In this document: positions 56,202-64,000 of the stretch, piece by piece
Numbering within the stretch: the stretch's first letter is position 1
Layout of the letters: each line of letters starts with the position of its first letter
Assembly: GCA_016712465.1 (NCBI GenBank)
Contig: JADJQZ010000009.1
Coordinates: forward strand, 1-64,000
Length of the DNA: 64,000 nt
Reading direction: 5' to 3'
DNA from: Candidatus Obscuribacter sp.
GTDB taxonomy: Bacteria; Cyanobacteriota; Vampirovibrionia; Obscuribacterales; Obscuribacteraceae
Translations under genes and position numbers: made by a program
The notes under the pieces: generated by a model
The model's input: the letters and a program-made list of their open reading frames with translations, nothing else
Database searches by the model: none
What the model was told of the DNA's origin: nothing

Positions 56202-56783
56202 ATGCCAGGCAAAGCTAAAGTCCTAAGTTCCAAAGAGATCCAAAACGTTCTCAAGGTGCTGAAATCCCCCCGAGATAAACTCCTCTTCGCTGCCGGTCTC
56301 TACACCGGTCTCCGCATATCGGAAATCATCGGAATAAAACAAGAACATGTCTACACCGCCAGCGGTGGCATCAGGAATATCCTAAAAATCACCCGCCTCA
56401 AAAAGAAAAACACCGTCTACTCAAATATCCCCATCCATCCAAAACTCCGAGAACAGCTCCTGTCCTACAAGAAAAACCTGGACCACCTCGAGGAGCTCGG
56501 CACCCCATCGCCCTGGCTCTTCCCTTCCACAGACGATCCAGAAGAGCACATAAAGAGAGTCCGCGCCCACAACATCCTTAAGGAAGCCTTCGAAGCAATC
56601 GGCATCGACGGCGCCTCCAGCCACTCAATGAGGCGGACTTGTCTGACCAACATGTCCCGCGCAGGCATCCCCCTGCGCACCATTCAAGAGATATCCGGGC
56701 ACTCGAACCTAAGCCAGCTGCAAGAATACCTGGCGGTCGATCCGGCCGATTCGCATAGGGCTATAATGAGCTTGCGTTACTAG
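56202..56783 (+). CDS. Short tyrosine recombinase (catalytic domain only)
   Basis: The 193-residue protein keeps the catalytic set: Arg in LYTGLRISEIIG, Lys in ITRLKKKNT, HSMRRTCLTNM (HxxR), GHSNLSQLQEYL with His and the nucleophile Tyr. It lacks the N-terminal core-binding domain of XerC/XerD, like the short integrases of some plasmids and integrating elements. It might resolve multimers or act in inversion; its site is not evident. Confidence 0.88.
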   Translation: MPGKAKVLSSKEIQNVLKVLKSPRDKLLFAAGLYTGLRISEIIGIKQEHVYTASGGIRNILKITRLKKKNTVYSNIPIHPKLREQLLSYKKNLDHLEELGTPSPWLFPSTDDPEEHIKRVRAHNILKEAFEAIGIDGASSHSMRRTCLTNMSRAGIPLRTIQEISGHSNLSQLQEYLAVDPADSHRAIMSLRY

Positions 56784-57389
56784 TAATGGATAGGTAGAAG
56801 AACTCTTCAATCATTCAAGAATTGAGTCGAGGAAAAATGTCGGTACGAAAAAGCACCCCAAAATCCATTGAAACTGCTGTTCTAGCAAATAGTGCTCGCA
56901 GATGCGCTCTTTGTTTTCACCTGACTGGAGATCTCTCAGAGAAGCATGGTCAAATAGCCCATTTGGACAAGGACCCCTCAAACAGCGAGGAAGACAATCT
57001 TGCTTTTCTATGCCTCTCGCACCATAGCGTATTTGACTCAAAGACGAGCCAGCACAAAAACTATACGAAGGAAGAGGTAAAGTCCGCCAGGTCTCGTTTA
57101 TATTCTCTCGTTGAGAATGGGGGCTATTTAACTTCAGTGCAGCCTTCGAGCGCGGACACCGACCGAAAAATTCTAGCTGACTTGCTAGATTTATTACCAA
57201 GCAATGGAACAATGGAATTCATTAGAACATTCGATTTTGGTGGTAGTTTCCGTAAAGCGGATCTCGAGGAAGCCAGAATCTTCATAGAATCCAGAGGCGG
57301 TGTCTGCGGTCAACTACTTTTGTGCCCGTGGTCAATTAAAATTGATCATTAACTCAGGTATTCTGCCTCGGACTTTCAGTAGGGTCCAC

Positions 57390-57520
57390 CGGTCCCTGGT
57401 GCTCTGTTCAAGGGCGAGTTGAGACCGCCCTTGAGGCACGCAGCGAATGCTGCGGACGAAAGGGTGGTGAGCCGCTGGGCGGTGCAAGCCCAGCGGAACC
57501 TCAGCCTTTGCCAGTGGTAG
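57390..57520 (+). repeat. Hairpin-rich end of the IS21-family element
   Basis: Two strong hairpins stand in tandem: TCAAGGGCG...CGCCCTTGA (near 57409-57435) and CCGCTGGGC-GGTGCAA-GCCCAGCGG (57473-57497). They lie between the element's end and its last gene. They may be a subterminal transposase site, a terminator-like block or a small structured RNA. Confidence 0.5.
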
Positions 57521-57525
57521 CCCGG

Positions 57526-57789
57526 CTAGCTCAAGGGCGTGTCGGTGGCACTGTAGACAAGTTCACCGTAGTAGTCTCCGGGATGCTCGCGGAAGAGCTC
57601 ACCGGACGCACCGCTACAGTGGGGGCACCGGGCTTTCTGGAAGAAGTCCCAACCGATGCCTTCAGCATCAGCTTGCAGGGTACTTGCATCAGTCCGCCAG
57701 GAGATCGGATCTATCTCCTTAGACAAGACACTGAGAGAGTGGCAATCACCGCATTCTTCGCATTGAATACTGATGAGTATTTTGAACAT
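57526..57789 (-). CDS. Zinc-ribbon accessory protein of the IS21 element
   Basis: The 87-residue protein has CEECGDC near the N-terminus and CPHCSG at about residue 58, a two-knuckle zinc ribbon. It starts six bases after the istB stop, on the same strand and inside the IS ends, so it belongs to the element. Its part in transposition is unknown; standard IS21 elements have only istA and istB. Confidence 0.7.
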   Translation of the reverse strand: MFKILISIQCEECGDCHSLSVLSKEIDPISWRTDASTLQADAEGIGWDFFQKARCPHCSGASGELFREHPGDYYGELVYSATDTPLS

Positions 57790-57795
57790 TTTAGT

Positions 57796-58596
57796 TTACT
57801 CCTTGGATGAGGCATCGGTTTCCGGCGCTTGTTTTGTGCGTTTGGTAGTCTTTTTGAGGGCCTCATCTGCGCGGAAGCTCGGACCCTTCAGTTCGAGGAT
57901 TTCGGAATGATGTACAAGTCTGTCAATCGCGGCGGCGGTCGTCATGGGATCTTTGAAAACCTGGTGCCAGTCAGAGAAGGCAAGGTTGCTGGTGACAACT
58001 ACACTGCGCCTCTCGTAGCGTTCAGAAAGGAGAACGAAGAGAACATCCGTCTCATCGCGAGTCTGGGGTATGTAGGACAGGTCGTCGATGATGAGAGCCT
58101 GAAAGCCGTCGAGAGTCTTTATGAACTGGTTGAGGGAGAGTTCTCTTTTTGCACGAAGCAGCTCTTGAACCAGGGCAGCGGCCGAGGTGTAGAAGACCGA
58201 GCGTCCTTGCAGGCACCACTCTCTCCCGAGTCCAACAGAGAGGTGAGACTTGCCGGTACCGGGCTCACCAAAGATGATTAAGTTTTCGCAGGCATCGAGA
58301 CAGTCGCCGGCAATCAACTCGTTGATGAGGGTGCGGGAGAGCAAAGGCTGCCGTTCGAATTGGTAGTCTGCAAGAAGCTTGCTGTGTGGGAGTCTAGCGT
58401 TCTTGAGCAGTCTGGCTATCTTGCGCTTAGAGCGGTCTTGTTCTTCAGCGATGGCGAGCTGATGGAGATACTCCACATGGTTAAGCTTCTCGCGTTCGGC
58501 TTTGCGGGCGAAGTCCAGGTAGTGAGCCCGGAATGAAGAAAGGTGAAAGAGCCTGAGCAAGTGCTCGAGTTCTTGAGTCTGTTTTGGTGGTTTCAT
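57796..58596 (-). CDS. istB: IS21 helper ATPase IstB
   Basis: The 266-residue AAA+ protein is intact: NLIIFGEPGTGKSHLSVGLG (Walker A), ALIIDDLSYIPQ (Walker B), TSNLAFSDWHQVFKDPMTTAAAIDRLVHHSEILEL. It guides IstA to target DNA. It starts 10 bases after istA. Confidence 0.95.
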   Translation of the reverse strand: MKPPKQTQELEHLLRLFHLSSFRAHYLDFARKAEREKLNHVEYLHQLAIAEEQDRSKRKIARLLKNARLPHSKLLADYQFERQPLLSRTLINELIAGDCLDACENLIIFGEPGTGKSHLSVGLGREWCLQGRSVFYTSAAALVQELLRAKRELSLNQFIKTLDGFQALIIDDLSYIPQTRDETDVLFVLLSERYERRSVVVTSNLAFSDWHQVFKDPMTTAAAIDRLVHHSEILELKGPSFRADEALKKTTKRTKQAPETDASSKE

Positions 58597-58606
58597 GGGA
58601 GAACTC

Positions 58607-60076
58607 CTAGAGCCGGCGAGACTGCATCAGACCGTTGTAAATGCTGAGGTCAGGGGCGAGAACAGTGATATCAGGTGGTGATGCGGGTTTAGTAGCGGCA
58701 CGTTCTTTAACGAGTTCTTCGTTGGGAATCAGACCTGCCAGCAAGATTTGGCAGAGAGCAGTCTCGACCTTAATCTCACCATCGAGAGCGGCTCTATTGA
58801 GGATGTTGAGATATTCCTTGTCGGCTTGGCGTTGAGAGCTGTGGTGCTCAAGAAGACGGTCGTAGCAGCGTCTAAAGACTACAGATGGGAAGAATTCGTC
58901 ACGAAAGACCCAGGCGGCAAATGCGCCCGGCTTACGAACAAGCCAGCTAATGACGTGCCGGTAGTCTATCTTTCGCTCACCTTTGCGCAGGTGGGGCATT
59001 TCTTGTACGAGGACGGTACCGAAGAAGAGCTTGATGGTATCGGGGTAGACTAGGGCTTTCAGAACCTTGCCGATGAGTCGGCTTGGCACCGAGTAGATTG
59101 ATCCATCGATGGTTACAACGCTGAAGGGTGTTACAGAGGCGGTGCACTCGTCCGGGTTATTCCAGTGGCGTGGCGGCAGTGGTTGGAGCACTTGAAGCTC
59201 TTCCAGGACCAATGACTCTCGGCGGTCGTTCAGGCGACGCACAAGGCCTTCGAGAAAAGTTCTGTAATGGGCAATATCCCGGAAAGCGCGACTGCCACGG
59301 AGCCTGAGGGTTTGGTCAAGTGCAGTCTTGAGACCATGATGCCGACTTTCAACGCTGCCGTTTTCGTTGCTCTTGCCGGGCGAGTTCTTGGAAGGACTGG
59401 CATTGTAGTGCCTGAGGAAACCTACCCAACGTTCGTTAAATCCCTGCGGGTCGCGGCTATCCTTGACGGCGGCGGTCAAATTATCAGTCCTGTGATCTGG
59501 GGCGACAGCGCCCAGCTCACTGACGGCTTTCATGTAGCCGCTGGTGAGAGATTCGAAAGTCTCAGAAAAGGCGATGTTGACTGATTGCCAACCGGAGTAC
59601 GGCAGGATGAAGTGATACAGAAGATGTGGAAATGGCTCACCGCCGATTGTTACTCCGAGTTCTCTGCAATCGGTCCAGTCCGACTGGCTCTGCTTGCCGG
59701 GAGAGAGGAACTGTTCGAAGTATACTTCCTTGCCGGTGCCATGCTGGGCACGCCAACGCTCAATGCGACGGCGCAGTGTTCGCCCATGTGATTCATTGAA
59801 GACGCCTGGATACCTATCAATGAGGTATTCCAGGATCGTCTTTGCTTGGAGTCCATCATCATTCTTGAGAAGACCGCAAATCTCCTCCCAGTGACCAGCA
59901 AAGCGATCAGGGCGGGTTAAGTAGTTTCTGGGTGTGCTCTGTCCACCTGGCGGGGCGCCACGAACATACTTTCGAGCGGTATTGATTGACATACCAGCCT
60001 TAGCGGCTGCCTGTCGCAGTGGAATACGTTTGTAGTACTTAAACAAGAGGTTCACCTGTTCCTTTGTGCAAGACAT
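58607..60076 (-). CDS. istA: IS21 transposase IstA
   Basis: About 489 residues from ATG 60076 (an upstream frame extension starts outside the element). N-terminal HTH (VNLLFKYYKRIPLRQAAAKAGMSINTARKYVRG), DDE core with QSDWTDCRELGV (first Asp), PDHRTDNLTAAVKDS (second Asp) and NENGSVESRHHGLK (Glu), and the C-terminal domain. All appear intact, so this element may still move. Confidence 0.95.
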   Translation of the reverse strand: MSCTKEQVNLLFKYYKRIPLRQAAAKAGMSINTARKYVRGAPPGGQSTPRNYLTRPDRFAGHWEEICGLLKNDDGLQAKTILEYLIDRYPGVFNESHGRTLRRRIERWRAQHGTGKEVYFEQFLSPGKQSQSDWTDCRELGVTIGGEPFPHLLYHFILPYSGWQSVNIAFSETFESLTSGYMKAVSELGAVAPDHRTDNLTAAVKDSRDPQGFNERWVGFLRHYNASPSKNSPGKSNENGSVESRHHGLKTALDQTLRLRGSRAFRDIAHYRTFLEGLVRRLNDRRESLVLEELQVLQPLPPRHWNNPDECTASVTPFSVVTIDGSIYSVPSRLIGKVLKALVYPDTIKLFFGTVLVQEMPHLRKGERKIDYRHVISWLVRKPGAFAAWVFRDEFFPSVVFRRCYDRLLEHHSSQRQADKEYLNILNRAALDGEIKVETALCQILLAGLIPNEELVKERAATKPASPPDITVLAPDLSIYNGLMQSRRL

Positions 60077-60104
60077 GCTGACTCCGGGTTGACCATCACC
60101 CGCA

Positions 60105-60578
60105 GTGTCACGTGGAATCAGACCCCATGCAAAGTCCGACAGCATGGCGCCTGAATATGAATTAGACGGCCATGCCAGCAGCCTAATCTATGCATTTAAG
60201 CGTGGCGCGAAACACCTTACGGATATCTTCGCTTACTCCAAATGGACACTCCCCCAAAAAGGATCACTTTTAGTTGACCACGTGATCATTTCTAATTGTC
60301 CATCAACAGGCGGGCCCGAGCATGAATTCATCAATCCCTCCCTAGAAGCAGCTCAGCAAAACTTCAGAAAAAAACTTCATGCATTGCTTCATTCAGTAGC
60401 AATGAACACGTACGTAGACTATAAGGCTGATCGGGATATTCAGAGCGTTCAAAAGGATCTTCGCGAATCTAATCGGGAAAAATACCGAAACATCGTCGAC
60501 AAACTCAACAATGAAGCGACTGAGGCTTATACAGCTTATGAACAGTTAGTACGTCTGGCACGAAGGGTGCTCACTTGA
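60105..60578 (+). pseudogene. Downstream fragment of the HNH-type gene
   Basis: The frame contains PEHEFINPSLEAAQQNFRKKLHALLHSVAMNTY and a long helical region rich in charged residues (about 85-155), a plausible continuation of the HNH-type protein's C-terminal part. An ATG at 60144 could start a separate protein of 144 residues. It is listed as a fragment because it adjoins the IS end and lacks a good ribosome site. Confidence 0.5.
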
Positions 60579-60604
60579 TAGCTCTACTTGAGCGTGAAAG
60601 GATG

Positions 60605-60638
60605 AAACTTGTGGTAATCCGCGATATCACAAGTTTTT
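60605..60638. terminator. Bidirectional terminator
   Basis: Stem AAACTTGTG/CACAAGTTT with T5 after it on the + strand and A-rich bases on the other side. It separates the HNH fragment from the reverse operon, whose genes end at 60648. Confidence 0.7.
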
Positions 60639-60647
60639 AGCGGCGGC

Positions 60648-61487
60648 TTAATGAACTTCAGGCAAACCAGGAATTTCTCTGGTATCTGTAAACATTGGTC
60701 CTTCTGGCGGGATTATCAAGTTAAAGCAAGGTGTTCCTACTCCAACCTTTTCTGGTGAGGAAAATACTCTCTGTGTTAGGGCGGCAATTTCAGCTCTGTA
60801 TAGCGCACGCCTGCCGAAGTTTTCGAGAGGATCGTTTGATCTAAGTTCTTTTCTTACAAGCAAATTTAGTAAGGCTTGTTCTACCATCCCAGCCGACAAT
60901 GACGTTAGCAGTATGTCACCGTTCTGATAAACCAACGGACCGAGAAGTGAGAGGTAATTCGCTACTACCTTTCGATATGAATCTCTTGCATGATGTTCAA
61001 AATCACTTTGCTTAGTGAAAGTATGGAAAGTTTGCCGCTGAGCAACAAACCTCGGGCCTTGGTCCGGCTTATACTGGCCTAAAGCAGTAATAGAATTAAA
61101 GTTGGTAATCCAAATCAACTCGGGGATATTCAAGTTATCAACCTTTTCATAGAAGGTAAAATGAAGCCCCATGCCTCTTTCACTCAAGACTACGCCCGTA
61201 TTCGCCCAAAATACCTGTGTCAAATTTTCCGCCATGATGCCAGCTAATTCGTCAGGCGAATTTCCTTTGTATGAGGCAACTTCTGATTCGATCCACTTCA
61301 TAGCTCTCCATCCGCCAGGAAATGCCGCGGTGCCGTGCCATGAGATTGCCCCCTGGAAACGCGGTATAGCAAAGATTTTCGCTTTTCCAGATTCTGCGTG
61401 AACCGGCTTCATGTTTAGATCCACTATCAAAGAATCTGTTGCATGTGCCACACCGTGGGTCGTAACATAAACCAGATTGACTGTCAA
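60648..61487 (-). CDS. Proteasome-like (Ntn-hydrolase fold) protein of unknown function
   Basis: The 279-residue protein begins MTVNLVYVTTHGVAHATDSL, with Thr-2 able to act as an N-terminal nucleophile after removal of Met. Then KIFAIPRFQGAISWHGTAAF resembles the second strand pair of HslV/proteasome beta subunits. The remaining sequence matches nothing I know. Its start overlaps the previous gene by four bases (ATGA). If it is an Ntn hydrolase it could be a peptidase effector. Fold assignment is by eye and tentative. Confidence 0.5.
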   Translation of the reverse strand: MTVNLVYVTTHGVAHATDSLIVDLNMKPVHAESGKAKIFAIPRFQGAISWHGTAAFPGGWRAMKWIESEVASYKGNSPDELAGIMAENLTQVFWANTGVVLSERGMGLHFTFYEKVDNLNIPELIWITNFNSITALGQYKPDQGPRFVAQRQTFHTFTKQSDFEHHARDSYRKVVANYLSLLGPLVYQNGDILLTSLSAGMVEQALLNLLVRKELRSNDPLENFGRRALYRAEIAALTQRVFSSPEKVGVGTPCFNLIIPPEGPMFTDTREIPGLPEVH

Positions 61488-61726
61488 AAGCGCCCCCCTA
61501 ATATCTGCTTTAGCGATGATGAATAATTATTGGATCGAAGCACTCGTAACCTCTCGGCACTAATTTTAAGTGAGTCAACGCGACCTTTCAAAGCAGCGCT
61601 CAGCCGCGGTCGTTTATGAAATAAGTTCAGCAGTTGCGGCTCGGCAGCAGACACACCGAAATTCATCTCTAACAGTATTCTTGAAATCTTAGTACTCAAA
61701 CATTTCAGCATGCCGCTTCGTCTCAT
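61484..61726 (-). CDS. Small basic protein in the Ntn-hydrolase operon
   Basis: An 80-residue helical, basic protein (SAALKGRVDSLKISAERLRVLRSNN). Both ends overlap the neighbouring genes as ATGA, which supports it as a real gene translated in step with them. No family recognised. Possibly a linker or regulator of the two larger proteins. Confidence 0.6.
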   Translation of the reverse strand: MRRSGMLKCLSTKISRILLEMNFGVSAAEPQLLNLFHKRPRLSAALKGRVDSLKISAERLRVLRSNNYSSSLKQILGGRF

Positions 61727-62514
61727 TTATGAAACCAAGACCACACCCAAAGACCAATGGTGACAAAACTTCCAAGAACTCCAAGCAGTGTAACCCAAAA
61801 CATAATCGGGTGGTCCGTTTGCTGCGATTCAATCCAGCCCCAAAAGTGTGCGCGAAAATTGCTGATATGCGTTTTCAGCTTACGCTCGTGAGCGAGCTTC
61901 GCAATTTCGAGAATAATTGATGGCTTTTCTTGAACCGAGTTATGAATCTCCTCCCACTTTCCGGCAAGAAAGGCAAACGCCTCCCTATCACCGCTTCTAT
62001 AGTTACTTCCACCGAGATGATTGTGGCGCAGAAGGTTGAGAAACTTTGGGTGACAAATGTATTGTTGTCCATAAATATCTTGAATGACAGAATCAAGGTC
62101 GAGCTTATTTGCATCCAAGATTTCAATTGGGGTTCCCCCGAGAGCTCTATATCTATTCTCAAATACTGGGAAGCCAAAGGTTTCACTGTTCATGTTCCAA
62201 TGAAGCCAACGGGCGTTGTTCCTACCCTCATCATTGACATATCTGTAAAACTCATCCAGGACTTTCTTCTCGACTCGTGCATATTCAGTCGCAGTGGCGA
62301 GTTCGTTTAATGGGATGCTCAACTCATTTGCATACTTGAAAACAGAAAATATTTTCGTTTCATTGCTTTCTGCGTTTTTGACCGCTATTGCGGCAATTCT
62401 GGTAGGGGGCGTAACATCGTAGAATGGCTCACATGCATAGTGAACAGAATTCAACAGATTCGGCTCATTTAGGAACCGAGAAAGCTTAGTTGTTGCGCGA
62501 GTGTAGCGATGCAT
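61723..62514 (-). CDS. Membrane-anchored protein, first gene of the operon
   Basis: The 263-residue protein has a soluble N-terminal part with NARWLHWNMNSETFGFPVFENRYRALGGTPIEI and DIYGQQYICHPKFLNLLRHN, and a C-terminal membrane helix (IMFWVTLLGVLGSFVTIGLWVWSW). I recognise no family with certainty. Such a sensor or effector domain with a C-terminal anchor is common in defence operons. The ATG at 62514 lacks a strong SD. Confidence 0.65.
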   Translation of the reverse strand: MHRYTRATTKLSRFLNEPNLLNSVHYACEPFYDVTPPTRIAAIAVKNAESNETKIFSVFKYANELSIPLNELATATEYARVEKKVLDEFYRYVNDEGRNNARWLHWNMNSETFGFPVFENRYRALGGTPIEILDANKLDLDSVIQDIYGQQYICHPKFLNLLRHNHLGGSNYRSGDREAFAFLAGKWEEIHNSVQEKPSIILEIAKLAHERKLKTHISNFRAHFWGWIESQQTDHPIMFWVTLLGVLGSFVTIGLWVWSWFHK

Positions 62515-62776
62515 AAACTATTGACAATGCTTATAACGATTCTCTAATTCTCTCACAGTAGATTTCGATTAGCGCGACAAGGTAGGAATGTAAATCTCTG
62601 AGCATCGATCGAAGTGCACATATGCGGTTCTTAAAAACGGCAATACGAACTTGCGATAAGTGGCAATATCCCAAGTTTCCGGCTCCTTTTCTTGTGATAC
62701 TGGGGAACCCAGCCCCGCCGGCCATGGTACGATTCCAAGAAATTTCTTGTGATATTAAGAACGCCCAGGCAAACCT

Positions 62777-63673
62777 TTGAACAAATCCCTCTTGAAAGCC
62801 GCCGCCGGCCATTTTGATAAGTACCTTGCATGGCTAGAAAAGCAACCTTTATCAGACCATAGCAAAAGAGCCTACCGCTCCAGGCTAAATCATTTCCTGG
62901 GCTACCTGGGCGCCTCTGACGTGGACTACAAAAACCCGTTCAAACACGAAAGTGAGCGAGATTACATTCTCAGGGATTACAAGCGGTTCCTAAAGCAGAA
63001 GCACAAGGCCAGCCCAAACACAGTCAACGCAGCTCTTGCGGCCGCCGACCATTTCTATCAGTTCCTGGGCTTACCTAAAACAAAAGTCAAGAGAGAAGAC
63101 TTGCCGGCAGAAGCCCCCAGAGCTCTGACCAAAATCGAACAAAAAAAGCTCATCCGGGCAGCCGAATGCGCCAGGCGAGCAAAAGACCGGGCGGTCGTCA
63201 CCCTCCTGCTCTATACGGGAATTCGTATATCCGAGTGCGCTGCCCTGAATCTGGACGATGTTTACGCCCAAGGGCGCAAGTGCAGGATAATTGTCCGCAA
63301 CGGCAAAGGTGGCAGATACCGCGAAATTCCGCTAAACGGCGATGCCTGTGAAGCGATTCAAGCTTGGCTGCAAGAAAGAGCCAAGAGATTCGACGGCAAA
63401 AAAACCGACTCAGCCCTGTTTATCAATCAGCAAGGCGGCAGGATGTCTACATCAGCCCTGGACCTAATTGTCCGAAAGGTCGGCCAAGATGCCGGAATCG
63501 AGCTATCAGCGCACGTCCTCAGGCACACCCTACTGACTGCCCTGGTCCGCAACGGCAACGACTTAGTCTTAGTGGCAGAAATCGGGGGGCACAAGCGCTT
63601 AGAGACTACACGGCGGTATACTTTGCCAACCGTCGGCGACAAGCAGCGCGCATTGGAAGGAATAACTGAATGA
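62777..63673 (+). CDS. XerC/XerD-like tyrosine recombinase
   Basis: The 298-residue protein has a full two-domain layout: N-terminal core-binding domain (10-110, HFDKYLAWLEKQPLSDHSKRAYRSRL) and catalytic domain with LLYTGIRISECAAL (Arg), NGKGGRYREIPL (Lys), HVLRHTLLTAL (HxxR), GHKRLETTRRYTLP (His and Tyr). It starts at a TTG at 62777. Its stop overlaps the next start (ATGA), coupling it to the DUF1016 gene. Confidence 0.93.
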   Translation: MNKSLLKAAAGHFDKYLAWLEKQPLSDHSKRAYRSRLNHFLGYLGASDVDYKNPFKHESERDYILRDYKRFLKQKHKASPNTVNAALAAADHFYQFLGLPKTKVKREDLPAEAPRALTKIEQKKLIRAAECARRAKDRAVVTLLLYTGIRISECAALNLDDVYAQGRKCRIIVRNGKGGRYREIPLNGDACEAIQAWLQERAKRFDGKKTDSALFINQQGGRMSTSALDLIVRKVGQDAGIELSAHVLRHTLLTALVRNGNDLVLVAEIGGHKRLETTRRYTLPTVGDKQRALEGITE

Positions 63674-64000
63674 GCAAGGAGCGGAAAGACGACAAGACGA
63701 AATCCGCAAAAACGAAAGCGCCGGATCTCTTAAATCGGCTTGAGGGATATGAGAACTTCCTGCAGCAACTTAAGGACCAGGTTCGCCGCTCTCAGGTCAA
63801 AGCTGCTCTAGCAGTAAATTCAGAGCTGATTTCGCTGTATTGGGAGTTGGGAAAATCCATTGTGGAGCGGCAGGAAAGAGCCGGCTGGGGTGATGGAGTA
63901 CTTGACCGGTTAAGCAACGACTTGGCTGTTGCATTCCCAGAAATGAAGGGTTTTTCGCGACGGAATCTTTACCGGATCAGGGCACTCTACCAGGCTTACC
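63670..64000 (+). CDS. DUF1016/YhcG-like nuclease, N-terminal part (cut by window end)
   Basis: The visible 110 residues contain VKAALAVNSELISLYWELGKSIVERQERAGWGDGVLDRLSNDLAVAFPEMKGFSRRNLYRIRALYQAY, the signature of the DUF1016 N-terminal domain. The C-terminal PD-(D/E)XK nuclease domain would lie beyond the window. Family members stand in defence islands and near restriction systems. Start ATG 63670 overlaps the recombinase stop. Confidence 0.92.
   Translation, partial: MSKERKDDKTKSAKTKAPDLLNRLEGYENFLQQLKDQVRRSQVKAALAVNSELISLYWELGKSIVERQERAGWGDGVLDRLSNDLAVAFPEMKGFSRRNLYRIRALYQAY

Larger units (their letters stand above)
57305..60104 (-). mobile_element. IS21-family element with accessory gene, inside the HNH gene
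   Basis: The 2800-bp element begins TGCGGTCAAC and ends with the inverted GGTTGACCATCACCCGCA, with a 5-bp duplication GTGTC (57300-57304 and 60105-60109). It carries istA, istB and an extra small zinc-ribbon gene, all on the reverse strand, and a hairpin-rich right-of-end segment at 57390-57520. It is of a different IS21 subgroup from the two other elements. Confidence 0.85.
56837..60154 (+). pseudogene. HNH-type protein gene split by an IS21-family element
   Basis: The first part (56837-57304) has RCALCFHLTGDLSEKHGQIAHLDKDPSNSEEDNLAFLCLSHHSVFD, an HNH/zinc-like motif (CxxC...H...N...CxxxH), and ends in EFIRTFDFGGSFRKADLEEARIFIESRGG. The IS21 element follows. Joining at the 5-bp duplication gives only 15 more codons (stop at 60154), while sequence at 60105-60578 in another frame looks like the rest of the protein. 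SD GAGGAA precedes ATG 56837. Whether a frameshift or two genes are present cannot be settled. Confidence 0.65.

Noticed and set aside
57390..57520. Possible group II intron domain V-like hairpin (GAGCCG...CGGAAC)
   Set aside because: The stem lacks the expected two-base bulge and no intron reverse transcriptase is nearby; kept only as a structured IS end.

Overview
The window looks like part of a large plasmid, or an integrated plasmid-like element, from a Gram-negative-type bacterium with roughly 50% GC. Evidence for a plasmid is a relaxase and coupling-protein cluster, a KfrA-type protein, a serine resolvase with a res-like site, a primase-type replication gene next to an array of short palindromes, several toxin-antitoxin pairs, and lipobox lipoproteins. 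The giant RHS/YD proteins and the mix of families resemble Obscuribacterales-like cyanobacterial relatives, but taxonomy cannot be fixed from this sequence.

Layout. 0-2.2 kb: decayed copy of an RHS gene, then a small element with Tn3-type ends. 2.5-14.55 kb: a complete type II-C CRISPR-Cas locus of Neisseria type (32-repeat array, cas2, cas1, cas9, tracrRNA). It has been disabled by an IS21-family element in cas1 and an IS66-family element in cas9. Both insertions keep target duplications, and removing each on paper rejoins the reading frame. 14.7-24.4 kb: a reverse-strand cluster of ten genes (relaxase, RHH accessory protein, VirD4/TraG-like ATPase, J-domain membrane protein, secreted proteins, SSB, ECF sigma factor, GP88-like protein). 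24.4-25.35 kb: a non-coding stretch rich in hairpins. 25.35-32 kb: a 1982-codon RHS/YD gene with a C-terminal tail and a downstream lipoprotein. 32-37.8 kb: lipoprotein, membrane protein, zinc-ribbon protein, KfrA and resolvase. 38-43.3 kb: two secreted Kelch-like paralogs, the first split by a second IS21-family element. 43.5-47.4 kb: a Tn3-family transposon with degraded tnpA and resolvase and a 5-bp target duplication. 47.5-52.9 kb: the presumed replication region (AEP primase, XRE regulator, a second AEP-like protein that has lost its catalytic motifs, an array of TGTCTAGACA palindromes, and an HTH coiled-coil protein). 53.3-64 kb: AbiE and PIN toxin-antitoxin modules, two tyrosine recombinases, an HNH-type gene split by a third IS21-family element, a three-gene overlapping operon with a proteasome-like (Ntn-hydrolase-like) protein, and a truncated DUF1016 nuclease gene.

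The genes form a mobile replicon carrying defence and conflict genes that is itself heavily attacked by transposons. The RHS copies at 1-2181 and 26739-28890 are direct repeats; recombination between them would remove the CRISPR and mobilisation regions together. Many single-base indels, several in homopolymers, affect the left 8 kb and the transposase genes. They may be real decay or consensus error, so pseudogene calls based only on frameshifts are provisional.
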